DNA from: Aliivibrio salmonicida LFI1238
Lineage (GTDB): Bacteria; Pseudomonadota; Gammaproteobacteria; Enterobacterales; Vibrionaceae
Length of the DNA: 64,000 bases
Direction of reading: 5' to 3'
Assembly: GCF_000196495.1 (NCBI RefSeq)
Contig: NC_011312.1
Location: 496,001-560,000, forward strand
Notes under the pieces: generated by a model
The model's database searches: none
The model's input: only the letters and a program-made list of their open reading frames with translations
Told to the model about the DNA's origin: nothing
In this document: piece after piece, positions 45,014-54,343 of the stretch
How the letters are laid out: each line of letters begins with the position of its first letter
Numbering within the stretch: the stretch's first letter is position 1
Made by a program: the position numbers and the translations under genes

Positions 45014-46057
45014 ATGTTTAAGAAACTTCGTGGCATGTTTTCAAACGATCTTTCAATCGATCTAGGTACTGCCAACACACTTATTTATGTAAAAGGTCAA
45101 GGCATCGTTCTTGATGAACCTTCTGTTGTTGCTATTCGTCAAGACCGTAATGGTTCAGCGAAAAGCGTAGCGGCTGTTGGTCACGAAGCAAAACGAATGC
45201 TAGGTCGTACTCCTGGTAATATTTCTGCTATCCGTCCAATGAAAGATGGCGTTATCGCTGACTTTTACGTCACCGAAAAAATGTTGCAACACTTCATTAA
45301 GCAAGTGCACGACAACAGCTTCTTACGTCCAAGCCCACGCGTTCTTGTTTGTGTACCTTGTGGTTCTACGCAAGTTGAACGCCGTGCTATCCGTGAATCA
45401 GCTCAAGGTGCTGGTGCCCGTGAAGTCTTCCTAATTGATGAGCCTATGGCTGCTGCTATCGGCGCTGGCTTACCGGTATCTGAAGCGACCGGTTCTATGG
45501 TGGTTGATATAGGTGGTGGTACAACAGAAGTTGCCGTTATCTCACTGAACGGTGTGGTTTACTCATCGTCTGTTCGTATTGGTGGTGACCGTTTTGATGA
45601 AGCGATCATTAACTACGTACGTCGTAACTACGGTAGCCTTATTGGTGAAGCGACGGCTGAGCGCATTAAGCACGAGATCGGTTCTGCATACCCTGGTGAT
45701 GATGTCCTTGAAATTGAAGTACGTGGTCGTAACCTTGCAGAAGGTGTTCCTCGTAGCTTTACACTAAATTCAAACGAAATCTTAGAAGCGCTTCAAGAGC
45801 CTCTTTCTGGTATCGTTTCAGCAGTAATGGTTGCACTAGAACAGTGTCCACCAGAACTAGCATCTGATGTTTCAGAACACGGCATGGTATTAACGGGTGG
45901 TGGTGCACTACTTCGTGATTTAGACCGTCTTTTGACTGAAGAAACTGGGATCCCAGTGGTTGTTGCAGAGAATCCATTAACATGTGTTGCTCTTGGCGGC
46001 GGTAAAGCATTAGAAATGATCGATATGCACGGTGGCGATCTCTTTAGTGACGAGTAA
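45014..46057 (+). CDS. mreB: Rod-shape actin homologue MreB
   Basis: 347 residues, the same length as E. coli MreB and nearly identical over long stretches: SNDLSIDLGTANTLIYVKGQG (phosphate 1), VVDIGGGTTEVAVISLNG (phosphate 2), GMVLTGGGALLRDLD (adenosine). It polymerises under the inner membrane and directs lateral wall synthesis. The frame is open 25 codons upstream, but MFKKLRGMFSNDLS is the conserved start. First gene of mreBCD. Confidence 0.97.
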   Translation: MFKKLRGMFSNDLSIDLGTANTLIYVKGQGIVLDEPSVVAIRQDRNGSAKSVAAVGHEAKRMLGRTPGNISAIRPMKDGVIADFYVTEKMLQHFIKQVHDNSFLRPSPRVLVCVPCGSTQVERRAIRESAQGAGAREVFLIDEPMAAAIGAGLPVSEATGSMVVDIGGGTTEVAVISLNGVVYSSSVRIGGDRFDEAIINYVRRNYGSLIGEATAERIKHEIGSAYPGDDVLEIEVRGRNLAEGVPRSFTLNSNEILEALQEPLSGIVSAVMVALEQCPPELASDVSEHGMVLTGGGALLRDLDRLLTEETGIPVVVAENPLTCVALGGGKALEMIDMHGGDLFSDE

Positions 46058-46079
46058 TAATAATAACGGGTGAGTGGAT

Positions 46080-46937
46080 ATGACTCCAATCTTTGGTAGA
46101 GGTCCCTCTCTACAGCTTCGCCTGTTTATTGCTGTAATGGTATCGGCTAGCCTTATGTTAGCCGATAGTCGTTTAAATGCCTTTTCTGACATACGTTACC
46201 TATTAAATAGTTTTGTTTCTCCAATTCATTATGCGGCGAATCTGCCTCGTACTATGTTTGATGGCATGTATGAGCGTTTCAATAGCCGTAATGCACTCAT
46301 GTTTGAAAATCAGAAACTCAAACAAGACATGTTTATACAAAACAGCAATTTATTGTTGTTGGAGCAATTAAAGCAAGAAAATAGTCGATTACGTGATTTG
46401 CTTGGTTCCCCTTTTATTCGTGATGAAAAAAAGTTGGTGACAGAGGTAATGGCTGTGGATTCTGCACCCTATACCCACCAAGTAATGATAGATAAAGGCC
46501 AAGTTGACGGTGTCTATGAAGGGCAGCCAGTTATTAGTGATAAAGGTATTGTTGGGCAAATTAACTACGTAGGTGCACATAATAGTCGCGTGCTGTTGTT
46601 AACCGATCCTAACAATGCGATTCCTGTACAAGTAGTTCGAAATGATATTCGTGTTATTGCATCAGGAAAAGGTAATTTAAATTTAATGCAACTTGAGCAT
46701 ATACCAACAAATACTGATATTGAAATTGGTGATTTATTGGTGAGCTCAGGTTTAGGTGGGCGATATCCTGAAGGGTATCCTGTCGGTTACATTTCTAGTA
46801 TAGATAATAATAATAAACGCCCTTTTGCATCGATAGAATTAGAAACTGCGGTTGAATTTGATAAATTAAGATATTTATTACTCGTATGGCCAACAGAAAT
46901 TGAAGGTAAGATAAAGGAAGTGACTAATGACGAGTAG
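46080..46937 (+). CDS. mreC: Rod-shape-determining protein MreC
   Basis: 285 residues: start MTPIFGRGPSLQLRLFIAVMVSA with one membrane helix, a periplasmic coiled coil (about 65-105) and the beta-barrel MreC domain (DKGQVDGVYEGQPVISDKGIVGQI, SGLGGRYPEGYPVG). ATG 46080 is preferred over an in-frame GTG two codons upstream. Overlaps mreD by 11 bp. Confidence 0.95.
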   Translation: MTPIFGRGPSLQLRLFIAVMVSASLMLADSRLNAFSDIRYLLNSFVSPIHYAANLPRTMFDGMYERFNSRNALMFENQKLKQDMFIQNSNLLLLEQLKQENSRLRDLLGSPFIRDEKKLVTEVMAVDSAPYTHQVMIDKGQVDGVYEGQPVISDKGIVGQINYVGAHNSRVLLLTDPNNAIPVQVVRNDIRVIASGKGNLNLMQLEHIPTNTDIEIGDLLVSSGLGGRYPEGYPVGYISSIDNNNKRPFASIELETAVEFDKLRYLLLVWPTEIEGKIKEVTNDE

Positions 46938-47418
46938 TCATCTTATGCGTGGAAGAGTCATTATTTGGCTCTCTTTTTTGATCGCATTAATATTACAGGC
47001 GGCACCTTGGCCTGGAACATTAGAAGTATTACGACCTTCTTGGATCATATTAGTGACTTTCTATTGGGTATTAGCATTGCCTCATCGGGTTAATGTTGGT
47101 ACTGCCATGATACTTGGGATCTTATGGGATCTATTACTTGGCACAACGCTTGGTATCCGTGGAATGACGATGGCGATTTTGGTCTATCTGGTTGCTGCGA
47201 ATTTTAAGTTGTTGAGAAACCTTGCTCTTTGGCAACAAGCTGCAATCTTCTCAGCATTAACGTTACTGGGTAAACTCTTAGAATTTTTAGGCGAATTTTT
47301 AGTTCATGATGTGTCATTCAACGGACATTTTTTATGGGCGGGCGTGTTAAACTTTATTTTGTGGCCTTGGTTATTTTTATTGATGCGTAGAGTTCGCCGT
47401 CATTGGTCTATTCGATAA
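46927..47418 (+). CDS. mreD: Rod-shape-determining protein MreD
   Basis: 163-residue inner-membrane protein with five or six helices, including the typical IILVTFYWVLALPHRVNVG and ILWDLLLGTTLGIRG motifs. Partner of MreC in the elongasome. Translationally coupled to mreC. Confidence 0.93.
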   Translation: MTSSHLMRGRVIIWLSFLIALILQAAPWPGTLEVLRPSWIILVTFYWVLALPHRVNVGTAMILGILWDLLLGTTLGIRGMTMAILVYLVAANFKLLRNLALWQQAAIFSALTLLGKLLEFLGEFLVHDVSFNGHFLWAGVLNFILWPWLFLLMRRVRRHWSIR

Positions 47419-47427
47419 GGAAGTAAA

Positions 47428-48003
47428 ATGTCGAATCAATTATTTTTAGCATCTGGTTCTCCACGTAGAAAGGAACTGCTGCAACAGTTAGGGTATCAGT
47501 TTGAGATAGTTACTGTTGACGTTGAAGAACAGCATCAGTCTCATGAATCCCCTTTAGAATATGTTGAACGATTATCTAAAGATAAAGCTCAAGCGGGTTT
47601 GCGTGTAGTCGAACAAAATAAAAATACAATTGTCCCAGTATTGGGCTCTGATACTATTGTTGTAATCGATGGTGTTATTTTAGAAAAACCAACAGATTTT
47701 GAAGATGCTAAGAGAATGCTCTTGGCACTGTCTGGTCGTCAACATCAAGTTATGACTGCTGTCACCCTTATGACTCCTGAAAAAACAAGAACCAAAACAG
47801 TAATTACTCAGGTGTGGTTTAAAACACTCTCAGAACAAGAAATTAAAACGTATTGGGAGAGTGGAGAGCCTTGTGATAAAGCAGGTTCGTATGGCATTCA
47901 GGGTAGTGGTGGGCGATTTGTCTCACGTATTGATGGCAGCTATCACGCTGTCATGGGATTGCCATTGATGGAAACCGATCAGCTCTTACACCAATTTTTG
48001 TAA
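47428..48003 (+). CDS. maf: Maf-family nucleoside triphosphate pyrophosphatase (YhdE type)
   Basis: 191 residues beginning LASGSPRRKELLQQLGYQF, the Maf signature. Further motifs are GSDTIVVIDGVILEKP and the glycine-rich GSYGIQGSGGRFV with a VMGLPL end, matching the dTTP/UTP-preferring YhdE branch. House-cleaning enzyme for modified nucleotides; 9 bp after mreD in the usual mre-maf-rng order. Confidence 0.93.
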   Translation: MSNQLFLASGSPRRKELLQQLGYQFEIVTVDVEEQHQSHESPLEYVERLSKDKAQAGLRVVEQNKNTIVPVLGSDTIVVIDGVILEKPTDFEDAKRMLLALSGRQHQVMTAVTLMTPEKTRTKTVITQVWFKTLSEQEIKTYWESGEPCDKAGSYGIQGSGGRFVSRIDGSYHAVMGLPLMETDQLLHQFL

Positions 48004-48022
48004 AAATTAGTGAGGTGCTCCA

Positions 48023-49492
48023 ATGAGTACAGAGTTGTTAATAAACGTAACTCCGAGTGAAACTCGAGTTGCGATGATTGAAGCCGGTGTGCTTCAAGAG
48101 ATACATGTAGAAAGAGAAGCAAGACGCGGTATTGTGGGTAATATATACAAAGGCAGAGTAAGCCGAGTATTACCGGGGATGCAAGCGGCGTTTATTGATA
48201 TTGGCTTGGATAAAGCGGCATTTTTGCATGCTTCAGACATTGTGCCTCATACTGAATGCGTTTCTGAGAATGAAAAGCGTCAGTTTCAGGTGCGAGATAT
48301 TTCTCAGTTAGTACATCAAGGTCAAGATTTAGTGGTTCAAGTGGTAAAAGATCCACTTGGAACAAAAGGTGCTCGTCTAACTACGGATATTACTCTTCCT
48401 TCGCGTTACTTGGTCTTTATGCCAGGAGCGAGTCATGTTGGTGTCTCTCAACGAATTGAAAGTGAAAAAGAACGTAATCGTTTAAAGAATACGGTTTCTG
48501 ATTATTGCGATGAGTTTGGCGGTTTTATTATTCGTACTGCGGCAGAAGGCGCGAAAGAAGCGGAGATCTCCCAAGATGCTGCTTTTTTAAAACGTTTGTG
48601 GCATAAGGTAATTGAGCGTCGTAAAAAGAGCAAAACAAAATCAATGCTTTATGGTGAGCTTGGATTAGATCAACGTATCTTACGTGATTTTGTCGGTACA
48701 GAGTTAGATTTAATTCGTGTCGATTCAAAGCAAGCCTTTGAAAAATTAAAAGAATTTACAACTGAATTCGTTCCTGAATTAACGAAAAAATTGGAATATT
48801 ACTCTGGTGATAAACCGATTTTTGATATGTATGAAACAGAGAACGAAATTCAACGCGCTTTAGATCGTAAGGTCGAGTTGAAATCTGGCGGCTATTTGAT
48901 CATAGATCAAACAGAAGCGATGACAACGGTTGATATAAATACGGGGGCCTTTGTTGGGCGTCGTAATTTAGAAGAAACGATTTTCAACACGAATATTGAA
49001 GCAACTCAAGCCATTGCTCGACAGCTTCGTTTACGTAATCTTGGTGGGATCATTATCATTGATTTTATCGATATGATGAGTGAAGAACATCGTCGCCGAG
49101 TGCTGCAAGTATTAGGCGCTGCGTTAGATAAAGACCGAGTTAAAACGAACATTAATGGTTTTACCCAATTGGGTTTAGTTGAGATGACTCGTAAACGTAC
49201 GCGTGAAAGTATTGAGCATGTTTTATGTGGTCAATGTCCTACGTGTGAAGGCCGCGGTGCAGTTAAAACGGTTGAGAGCGTTTGTTACGAGATTTTACGT
49301 GAAATTACTCGAGTAAATAGAGCGTACGATTCTGATAAATTTGTCGTATATGCTGCTGTTGCTGTTGCTGATGCACTTCAAGGTGAAGAATCTCATGCAT
49401 TGGCAGAGCTTGAATTATTTATTGGTAAGCAAGTGAAAATCCAAGCTGAACCACTTTATATTCAAGAGCAATTTGATGTTGTTATGATGTAA
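48023..49492 (+). CDS. rng: Ribonuclease G
   Basis: 489 residues, the E. coli length. It has the N-terminal S1 RNA-binding domain (GNIYKGRVSRVLPGMQAAFIDIG), RNase E/G catalytic region with metal-binding Asp in TTVDINTGAFVG and IIIIDFIDMMSEEH, and the zinc-link CGQCPTCEGRG. Processes 16S rRNA 5' ends and some mRNAs. Intact. Confidence 0.97.
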   Translation: MSTELLINVTPSETRVAMIEAGVLQEIHVEREARRGIVGNIYKGRVSRVLPGMQAAFIDIGLDKAAFLHASDIVPHTECVSENEKRQFQVRDISQLVHQGQDLVVQVVKDPLGTKGARLTTDITLPSRYLVFMPGASHVGVSQRIESEKERNRLKNTVSDYCDEFGGFIIRTAAEGAKEAEISQDAAFLKRLWHKVIERRKKSKTKSMLYGELGLDQRILRDFVGTELDLIRVDSKQAFEKLKEFTTEFVPELTKKLEYYSGDKPIFDMYETENEIQRALDRKVELKSGGYLIIDQTEAMTTVDINTGAFVGRRNLEETIFNTNIEATQAIARQLRLRNLGGIIIIDFIDMMSEEHRRRVLQVLGAALDKDRVKTNINGFTQLGLVEMTRKRTRESIEHVLCGQCPTCEGRGAVKTVESVCYEILREITRVNRAYDSDKFVVYAAVAVADALQGEESHALAELELFIGKQVKIQAEPLYIQEQFDVVMM

Positions 49493-49503
49493 GAGAATGA
49501 TAA

Positions 49504-52500
49504 GTGACCACTAAGTTAATTCGTACTGAACGTTGCTTGATGGGATTATTGCTGCTGGTATTTTTACTGGCAGCATTAGTCATAACAAGCCTACGCCTTT
49601 TATTACCTACCTTAAATAAATACCAACCAGAAATTGAACAGTTACTTTCTCAATCTACTGGTTTCTCAATCTCAATTGGTGAAGTAAAAGGGCGCTGGCG
49701 AAATACCAATCCATCCTTGAATCTGACTAAACTAACAGCAACCGATCCAAATACTGGGGATGAAATCATCTCTGTTGGTTCTGTTGAAATTCAACTGAAT
49801 ATTCTTTCCTCTCTTTGGGCCCAACAGCCTCAATTTGCTGATCTTCGAATCGATAAATTAACCGCAGATTTGACCTCATTAGGTAACGATAAATCAGAAG
49901 AAAATAAATTAGAAGTTGACGATAAAAATACAGAAGACTCACTTTCTAAACGTTTAGAAGATCTCTTTTTAGTCCGATTGAACCATTTCTCGATAAAAAA
50001 TTCTCACGTTACGTTCACTGCATTAAATGGCAATGAAAAAACGATCTTAATTGATTCGTTACAATGGCGAAATGAAAGCAGAAAACACCTTGCTGAAGGG
50101 GTTGTGAGTGTTTTAGGCAGCGAAATTAACCAACTGAAAGTGATCGCAAACTTTAAAGAGAAAGGGACTTTCAAAAGTTTAGATGGTGATTTTTATGTTG
50201 AAGCCCAAAATATCCAAATTACGCCATGGATAAAAGACAATATTCAGCAAGAATATGGGGTTACTGAAGGTGAGGTATCCGTTAATGCTTGGCTATCGTT
50301 TAAAAATGGACAACCCATTGATGCGTTAGTTGAAGCGGCTCCTTCTTATATTAACTGGGAAGAAGATAAAACGATCCATAAATTGAGTATCGAAAGTGGA
50401 GTGTTTGAGCTTCAACCAGAAAAAGAAGGTTGGAAAGTCATTTCATCAGGCATTCAAATTAAACATGAAGACGATGAATGGCCAGAGCTTGCTGGGAATT
50501 TTGTTTGGCAACCGTCTAAATGGATACTTAATTTAGGTCATATTGATCTTGAAAATGCGCTTGGACTCAAAACATTATTACCAGCATCTCAAGATGAAAT
50601 CACGAATTTACTTGGTACTCTTAACCCTAAAGGGGATATCGATGATATTCGAGTTGAGTACGATGCGACAACGGGACTAAATTATTCGGCATCCATACAT
50701 GCTGCCGGAATGAACCAGTGGGAATTACTGCCTGGTTTTCATAAATTAGATATTCTTGTTGCGGGCGATGAAACAAAAGGCAAAGCCGAGCTTTCTTTGG
50801 TTGATGATACGTTGCCTTATGGTGATGTATTTCAAGCACCTTTGAATATTGAAAATGCAAAGGTAACCGCTTATTGGAAGGTTAATGATGAAGGCTGGCG
50901 TTTATGGTCTGATTATATTGATGTATCAACTCCTGACCTTCAAGCCAAAGGTGAGTTCCGATTAGACTTCCCTAAAGATAAGCCTTCAGTGTTGTCTTTT
51001 TATGCAGAAGCTGATGCGTTTAATGCAGATCAAACTTGGCGTTATCTACCAACACTCGCATTAGGTCAAGACCTTACCGATTACCTTTCCTCTGCTGTTC
51101 AAGGAGGAAGTGCTAAGACGGTACAATTACTATGGTATGGCGAGTTAAGTGATTTTCCATATACAAAATATGACGGTATTTTTCAAATTAAAGTAGGCCT
51201 TAAAGACGCTAAGTTTTCGTTTGATACTGCTTGGCCTCCATTAACTAATTTGCAATTGGATTTGATGTTCCAAAATGCATCGATGTTCTTAAGTTCACAT
51301 TCTGCAGACCTAATGGGCGTGCATGCAACCCGAGTAACTGGACAGATTGCTAACTTAGCAGAGGACGGTAAGTTAACGATTAGAGCAAGAGCGAATGGAT
51401 CTGGTAAAGCGGTTCGTGAATACATGACTGCAACGCCACTGGTTGATTCTGTGGGGGCGGCACTTAATAGCATTCAAATTGATAATAGAGTGGATGCATT
51501 ATTACGGTTAGATATCCCATTTAATAGTGAAGATGTTAGAGCATGGGGCTATGCCGATTTAGCGAATAATCATATTGAATTGCAATCGCCTAATATCGAA
51601 CTTACGAATGCAAAAGGTCGTATTGAATTTGATAATGATGTAGTGAAAGCAAAGGGGATCAAAGCCTCTTTACTAGGACAACCGATCTCATTGTCATTTA
51701 ATGGTGAAACTCAATCCGATTTTTATGGGGTGAACATTGATGTTAAAGGTAAATGGAATATTGATCCTTTAAGGGAATACATTGATTCGCCGTTAATCGA
51801 TAAAGTTAAAGGTACATCAATCTGGGATACCTCGATCAATTTACAGATGGCGGATGTTGGGTTTACTTATCAAATCGGGATGGATGCGGCTCTTAACGAT
51901 ATTCAATCAACGCTTCCATACCCTCTTGCATTAGAGAAAGGGTCAACGGATAAAGCGGTATTACAGGTCTCGGGTAATGCTGAACGGTTATCTGGACGCT
52001 TAATTTTTCCTGATGCAAAGTACCAAGCTGAGATTAGCATTGATAAAGAAACGCCAGTGATTGATGCAAGTTATCTTATTGTTGGGCGTGGAAACTTTAA
52101 AGTCAGTCCAATTGTCGGTCACTCTGCGTCATTAAATACGAAGAACTTAGATGCGGATGCTTGGATTGAAGAGCCTATTCAAAGTAAAGAAAAACCAAGC
52201 TCTGGTTCAAAAAGTAAAGCGAGTAGTTTTCCGGTTATTCCAATGCCAACACGGATTGATACCGATATTAAATCGTTGCGTTTGGCGAGTATAGATTGGA
52301 ATGATGTAAATGCTGATATTCGTAAAAAATCACAAGGTTGGTATTTTCAGGTTCAAAGCCAAGAAGTTGATGGTAAAGCAACATGGAAGAATAACGAAGC
52401 ACTGGCGGTGCAACTCGATAATCTACATATTTTCATTCCCAGCTTAGATAATGTTGATAGCGAAGGAGGGCTTAATTACGCAAAAGCAAAAGATCCATTG

Positions 52501-53367
52501 ATCTCTTCTTTTGATCGTGAATTCTTTAAATTAATGCCCAACTTAGAGTTAACAATTAAAGATACTTGGGTTCAAGGGTATAAACTGGGTAAAGTTGAAA
52601 CAAAGCTGCATAAAAAGAATGATACTTTTTATTTAGATACGTTAAACATTGTCAGTGGAAAGAATAAGTTTTCAATGACTGGTGATTGGAAATTAAATAA
52701 AGAGAGCAGTAAATCGTCTTTTTCAGCAAACGCCTCGGGTGATGATAACTCTGAATTATTAGCACGCTTTGGTATTAGTACTGGCATTCAAAACGCGACT
52801 TATACAATGTCGGCTAACCTAAATTGGGATGGCGCGCCTTGGCGAATTAAGACAAATACTTTAGCGGGTGATCTTGCGTCTACCTTGGATGAAGGTGTGA
52901 TTACCGACGTGAAGGGGGCTGCTCGTTTTCTTGGTTTATTTAGTATGGATTCTATTATTCGTAAAATGAAACTCGATTTTAGAGATGTTTTTGATGATGG
53001 GATGGCATTTAACTCGATAACTGGCAGTGGAGAAATGCGTAAAGGCGTCTTTGTTAGTAATAATTTAGTGATGGATGCGGTTGCTGGTGAAATGAAGATA
53101 AAAGGCAAAGCGGATTTGAATACTCGTTTAGTTGATGCAGAAGTTAACTTTACGCCGGATCTAACCTCGGGTATTCCTATTATCACGGCATTTGCGGTTG
53201 CGCCACAAACGGCTATTATTGTACTTGCGGTCGCCACCGCTATTTCACCGGTTATTGATGTTATTACTCAAGTGAACTATAAAGTGGAAGGGCCTTTAGA
53301 TGCCCCTACGGTTAAAGAATTATCTCGAAGCCAAGGTGAATATAAGCTTCCTGAGTCAAATGAATAA
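49504..53367 (+). CDS. yhdP: AsmA-like envelope protein YhdP
   Basis: 1287 residues: one N-terminal membrane helix (LLLLVFLLAALVITSLRLLLP), then a very long repetitive beta-rich periplasmic body (DUF3971/AsmA-like C-terminal). In E. coli YhdP is one of the bridge proteins moving phospholipid to the outer membrane. GTG start at 49504 just after the rng stop; no stop codons or shifts along the gene. The last gene of the mre-rng-yhdP run. Confidence 0.93.
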   Translation: MTTKLIRTERCLMGLLLLVFLLAALVITSLRLLLPTLNKYQPEIEQLLSQSTGFSISIGEVKGRWRNTNPSLNLTKLTATDPNTGDEIISVGSVEIQLNILSSLWAQQPQFADLRIDKLTADLTSLGNDKSEENKLEVDDKNTEDSLSKRLEDLFLVRLNHFSIKNSHVTFTALNGNEKTILIDSLQWRNESRKHLAEGVVSVLGSEINQLKVIANFKEKGTFKSLDGDFYVEAQNIQITPWIKDNIQQEYGVTEGEVSVNAWLSFKNGQPIDALVEAAPSYINWEEDKTIHKLSIESGVFELQPEKEGWKVISSGIQIKHEDDEWPELAGNFVWQPSKWILNLGHIDLENALGLKTLLPASQDEITNLLGTLNPKGDIDDIRVEYDATTGLNYSASIHAAGMNQWELLPGFHKLDILVAGDETKGKAELSLVDDTLPYGDVFQAPLNIENAKVTAYWKVNDEGWRLWSDYIDVSTPDLQAKGEFRLDFPKDKPSVLSFYAEADAFNADQTWRYLPTLALGQDLTDYLSSAVQGGSAKTVQLLWYGELSDFPYTKYDGIFQIKVGLKDAKFSFDTAWPPLTNLQLDLMFQNASMFLSSHSADLMGVHATRVTGQIANLAEDGKLTIRARANGSGKAVREYMTATPLVDSVGAALNSIQIDNRVDALLRLDIPFNSEDVRAWGYADLANNHIELQSPNIELTNAKGRIEFDNDVVKAKGIKASLLGQPISLSFNGETQSDFYGVNIDVKGKWNIDPLREYIDSPLIDKVKGTSIWDTSINLQMADVGFTYQIGMDAALNDIQSTLPYPLALEKGSTDKAVLQVSGNAERLSGRLIFPDAKYQAEISIDKETPVIDASYLIVGRGNFKVSPIVGHSASLNTKNLDADAWIEEPIQSKEKPSSGSKSKASSFPVIPMPTRIDTDIKSLRLASIDWNDVNADIRKKSQGWYFQVQSQEVDGKATWKNNEALAVQLDNLHIFIPSLDNVDSEGGLNYAKAKDPLISSFDREFFKLMPNLELTIKDTWVQGYKLGKVETKLHKKNDTFYLDTLNIVSGKNKFSMTGDWKLNKESSKSSFSANASGDDNSELLARFGISTGIQNATYTMSANLNWDGAPWRIKTNTLAGDLASTLDEGVITDVKGAARFLGLFSMDSIIRKMKLDFRDVFDDGMAFNSITGSGEMRKGVFVSNNLVMDAVAGEMKIKGKADLNTRLVDAEVNFTPDLTSGIPIITAFAVAPQTAIIVLAVATAISPVIDVITQVNYKVEGPLDAPTVKELSRSQGEYKLPESNE

Positions 53368-53403
53368 TTAATGTAAATAGAGCCAAAAATAAGGACGTTA
53401 ACG

Positions 53404-54233
53404 ATGAGTAAAGTCGGTATTATTCAAATGAATTCAGGTGCGGATCCTGAAGCAAATATGAAGCAAATATGAAGCAACTGAAACTCAATCTAAAAGGGTT
53501 ACATCAACAAGGGGCTAAGCTTGCGCTAACACCTGAAAATACCCTTGTCTTTGGTCAAAAAGAAGATTATGAAAAGCACGCAGAGCCGCTAGGGAAGGGG
53601 CCTCTGCAAGAGAAGTTGGCCAAATTAGCAAAGCATTATCACTTATGGTTGATTATCGGATCATTTCCTATTCGAAATGCTGATGGATCGTTATCAAGCA
53701 CTTGCCTTGTCTTTAATCATGATGGTGATCTTGTTGAGCATTACCATAAATTGCATATGTTTGATGTCGATGTAGAAGATGGGCATCAAAGCTACAGAGA
53801 ATCCGATACTTTTACCGCGGGCAGTGAGATTAAAGTGGTTGATACGCCCATTGGAAAGATTGGTTTGTCTATTTGCTATGACGTAAGGTTTCCACAACTT
53901 TACAGTGAATTACGCCAACAAGGTGCAGAAATACTGATTGTTCCTGCAGCTTTCACAAAAGTTACAGGCTATGCGCATTGGGATATACTGCTACGTTCGC
54001 GAGCCATTGAGAACCAATGTTGGTTATTGGCCGCTGGACAGTGGGGAAGTCATGGTTCAGGTCGAGAGACTTGGGGGCACTCTATGGTGGTTGACCCATG
54101 GGGCAATAAAGTCGTCACTCAACGAGAGGGGACGGGGGTTATTGCTGCTGAAATAGATAAAAATCAAACGACTGCAATACGAAAAAAAATGCCCGTAGCA
54201 CAACACGCAAGATTAGCTTGTAACATCCAATGA
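53404..54233 (+). pseudogene. Nitrilase-superfamily amidohydrolase, frameshifted by an 11-bp duplication
   Basis: The start MSKVGIIQMNSGADPEANM is intact but runs into TGA after 22 codons because TGAAGCAAATA is present twice in tandem (about 53448-53469). The remaining 254 residues, from the ATG at 53469, carry the triad: Glu in LTPENTLVFG, Lys in YHKLHMFD, Cys in GLSICYDVRFPQ. The family includes the deaminated-glutathione amidase of the Nit1/YbeM type. The stop TGA overlaps the ATG (ATATGA), so reinitiation could make a product lacking only the first beta strand. Vibrios usually carry this gene between yhdP and tldD. Confidence 0.88.
53448..53469. repeat. 11-bp tandem duplication in the nitrilase-family gene
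   Basis: Two adjacent perfect copies of TGAAGCAAATA, followed by a partial third (TGAAGCAA). One copy alone would keep the reading frame open. Confidence 0.88.
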
Positions 54234-54261
54234 AGCTAATTGATTAAGAGTTTTATTGAGT

Positions 54262-54298
54262 AAAAGAGCGGTTTAACTATAAAACACGCTCTTTTTTA
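54262..54298 (+). terminator. Terminator after the nitrilase-family gene
   Basis: AAAAGAGCG pairs with CGCTCTTTT around a 16-base loop, followed by T residues; it lies 29 bp after the stop codon. Confidence 0.75.
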
Positions 54299-54343
54299 TT
54301 CATAATTACTTTTAGATGATAAATTCTAAAAAGAGTACACCGA

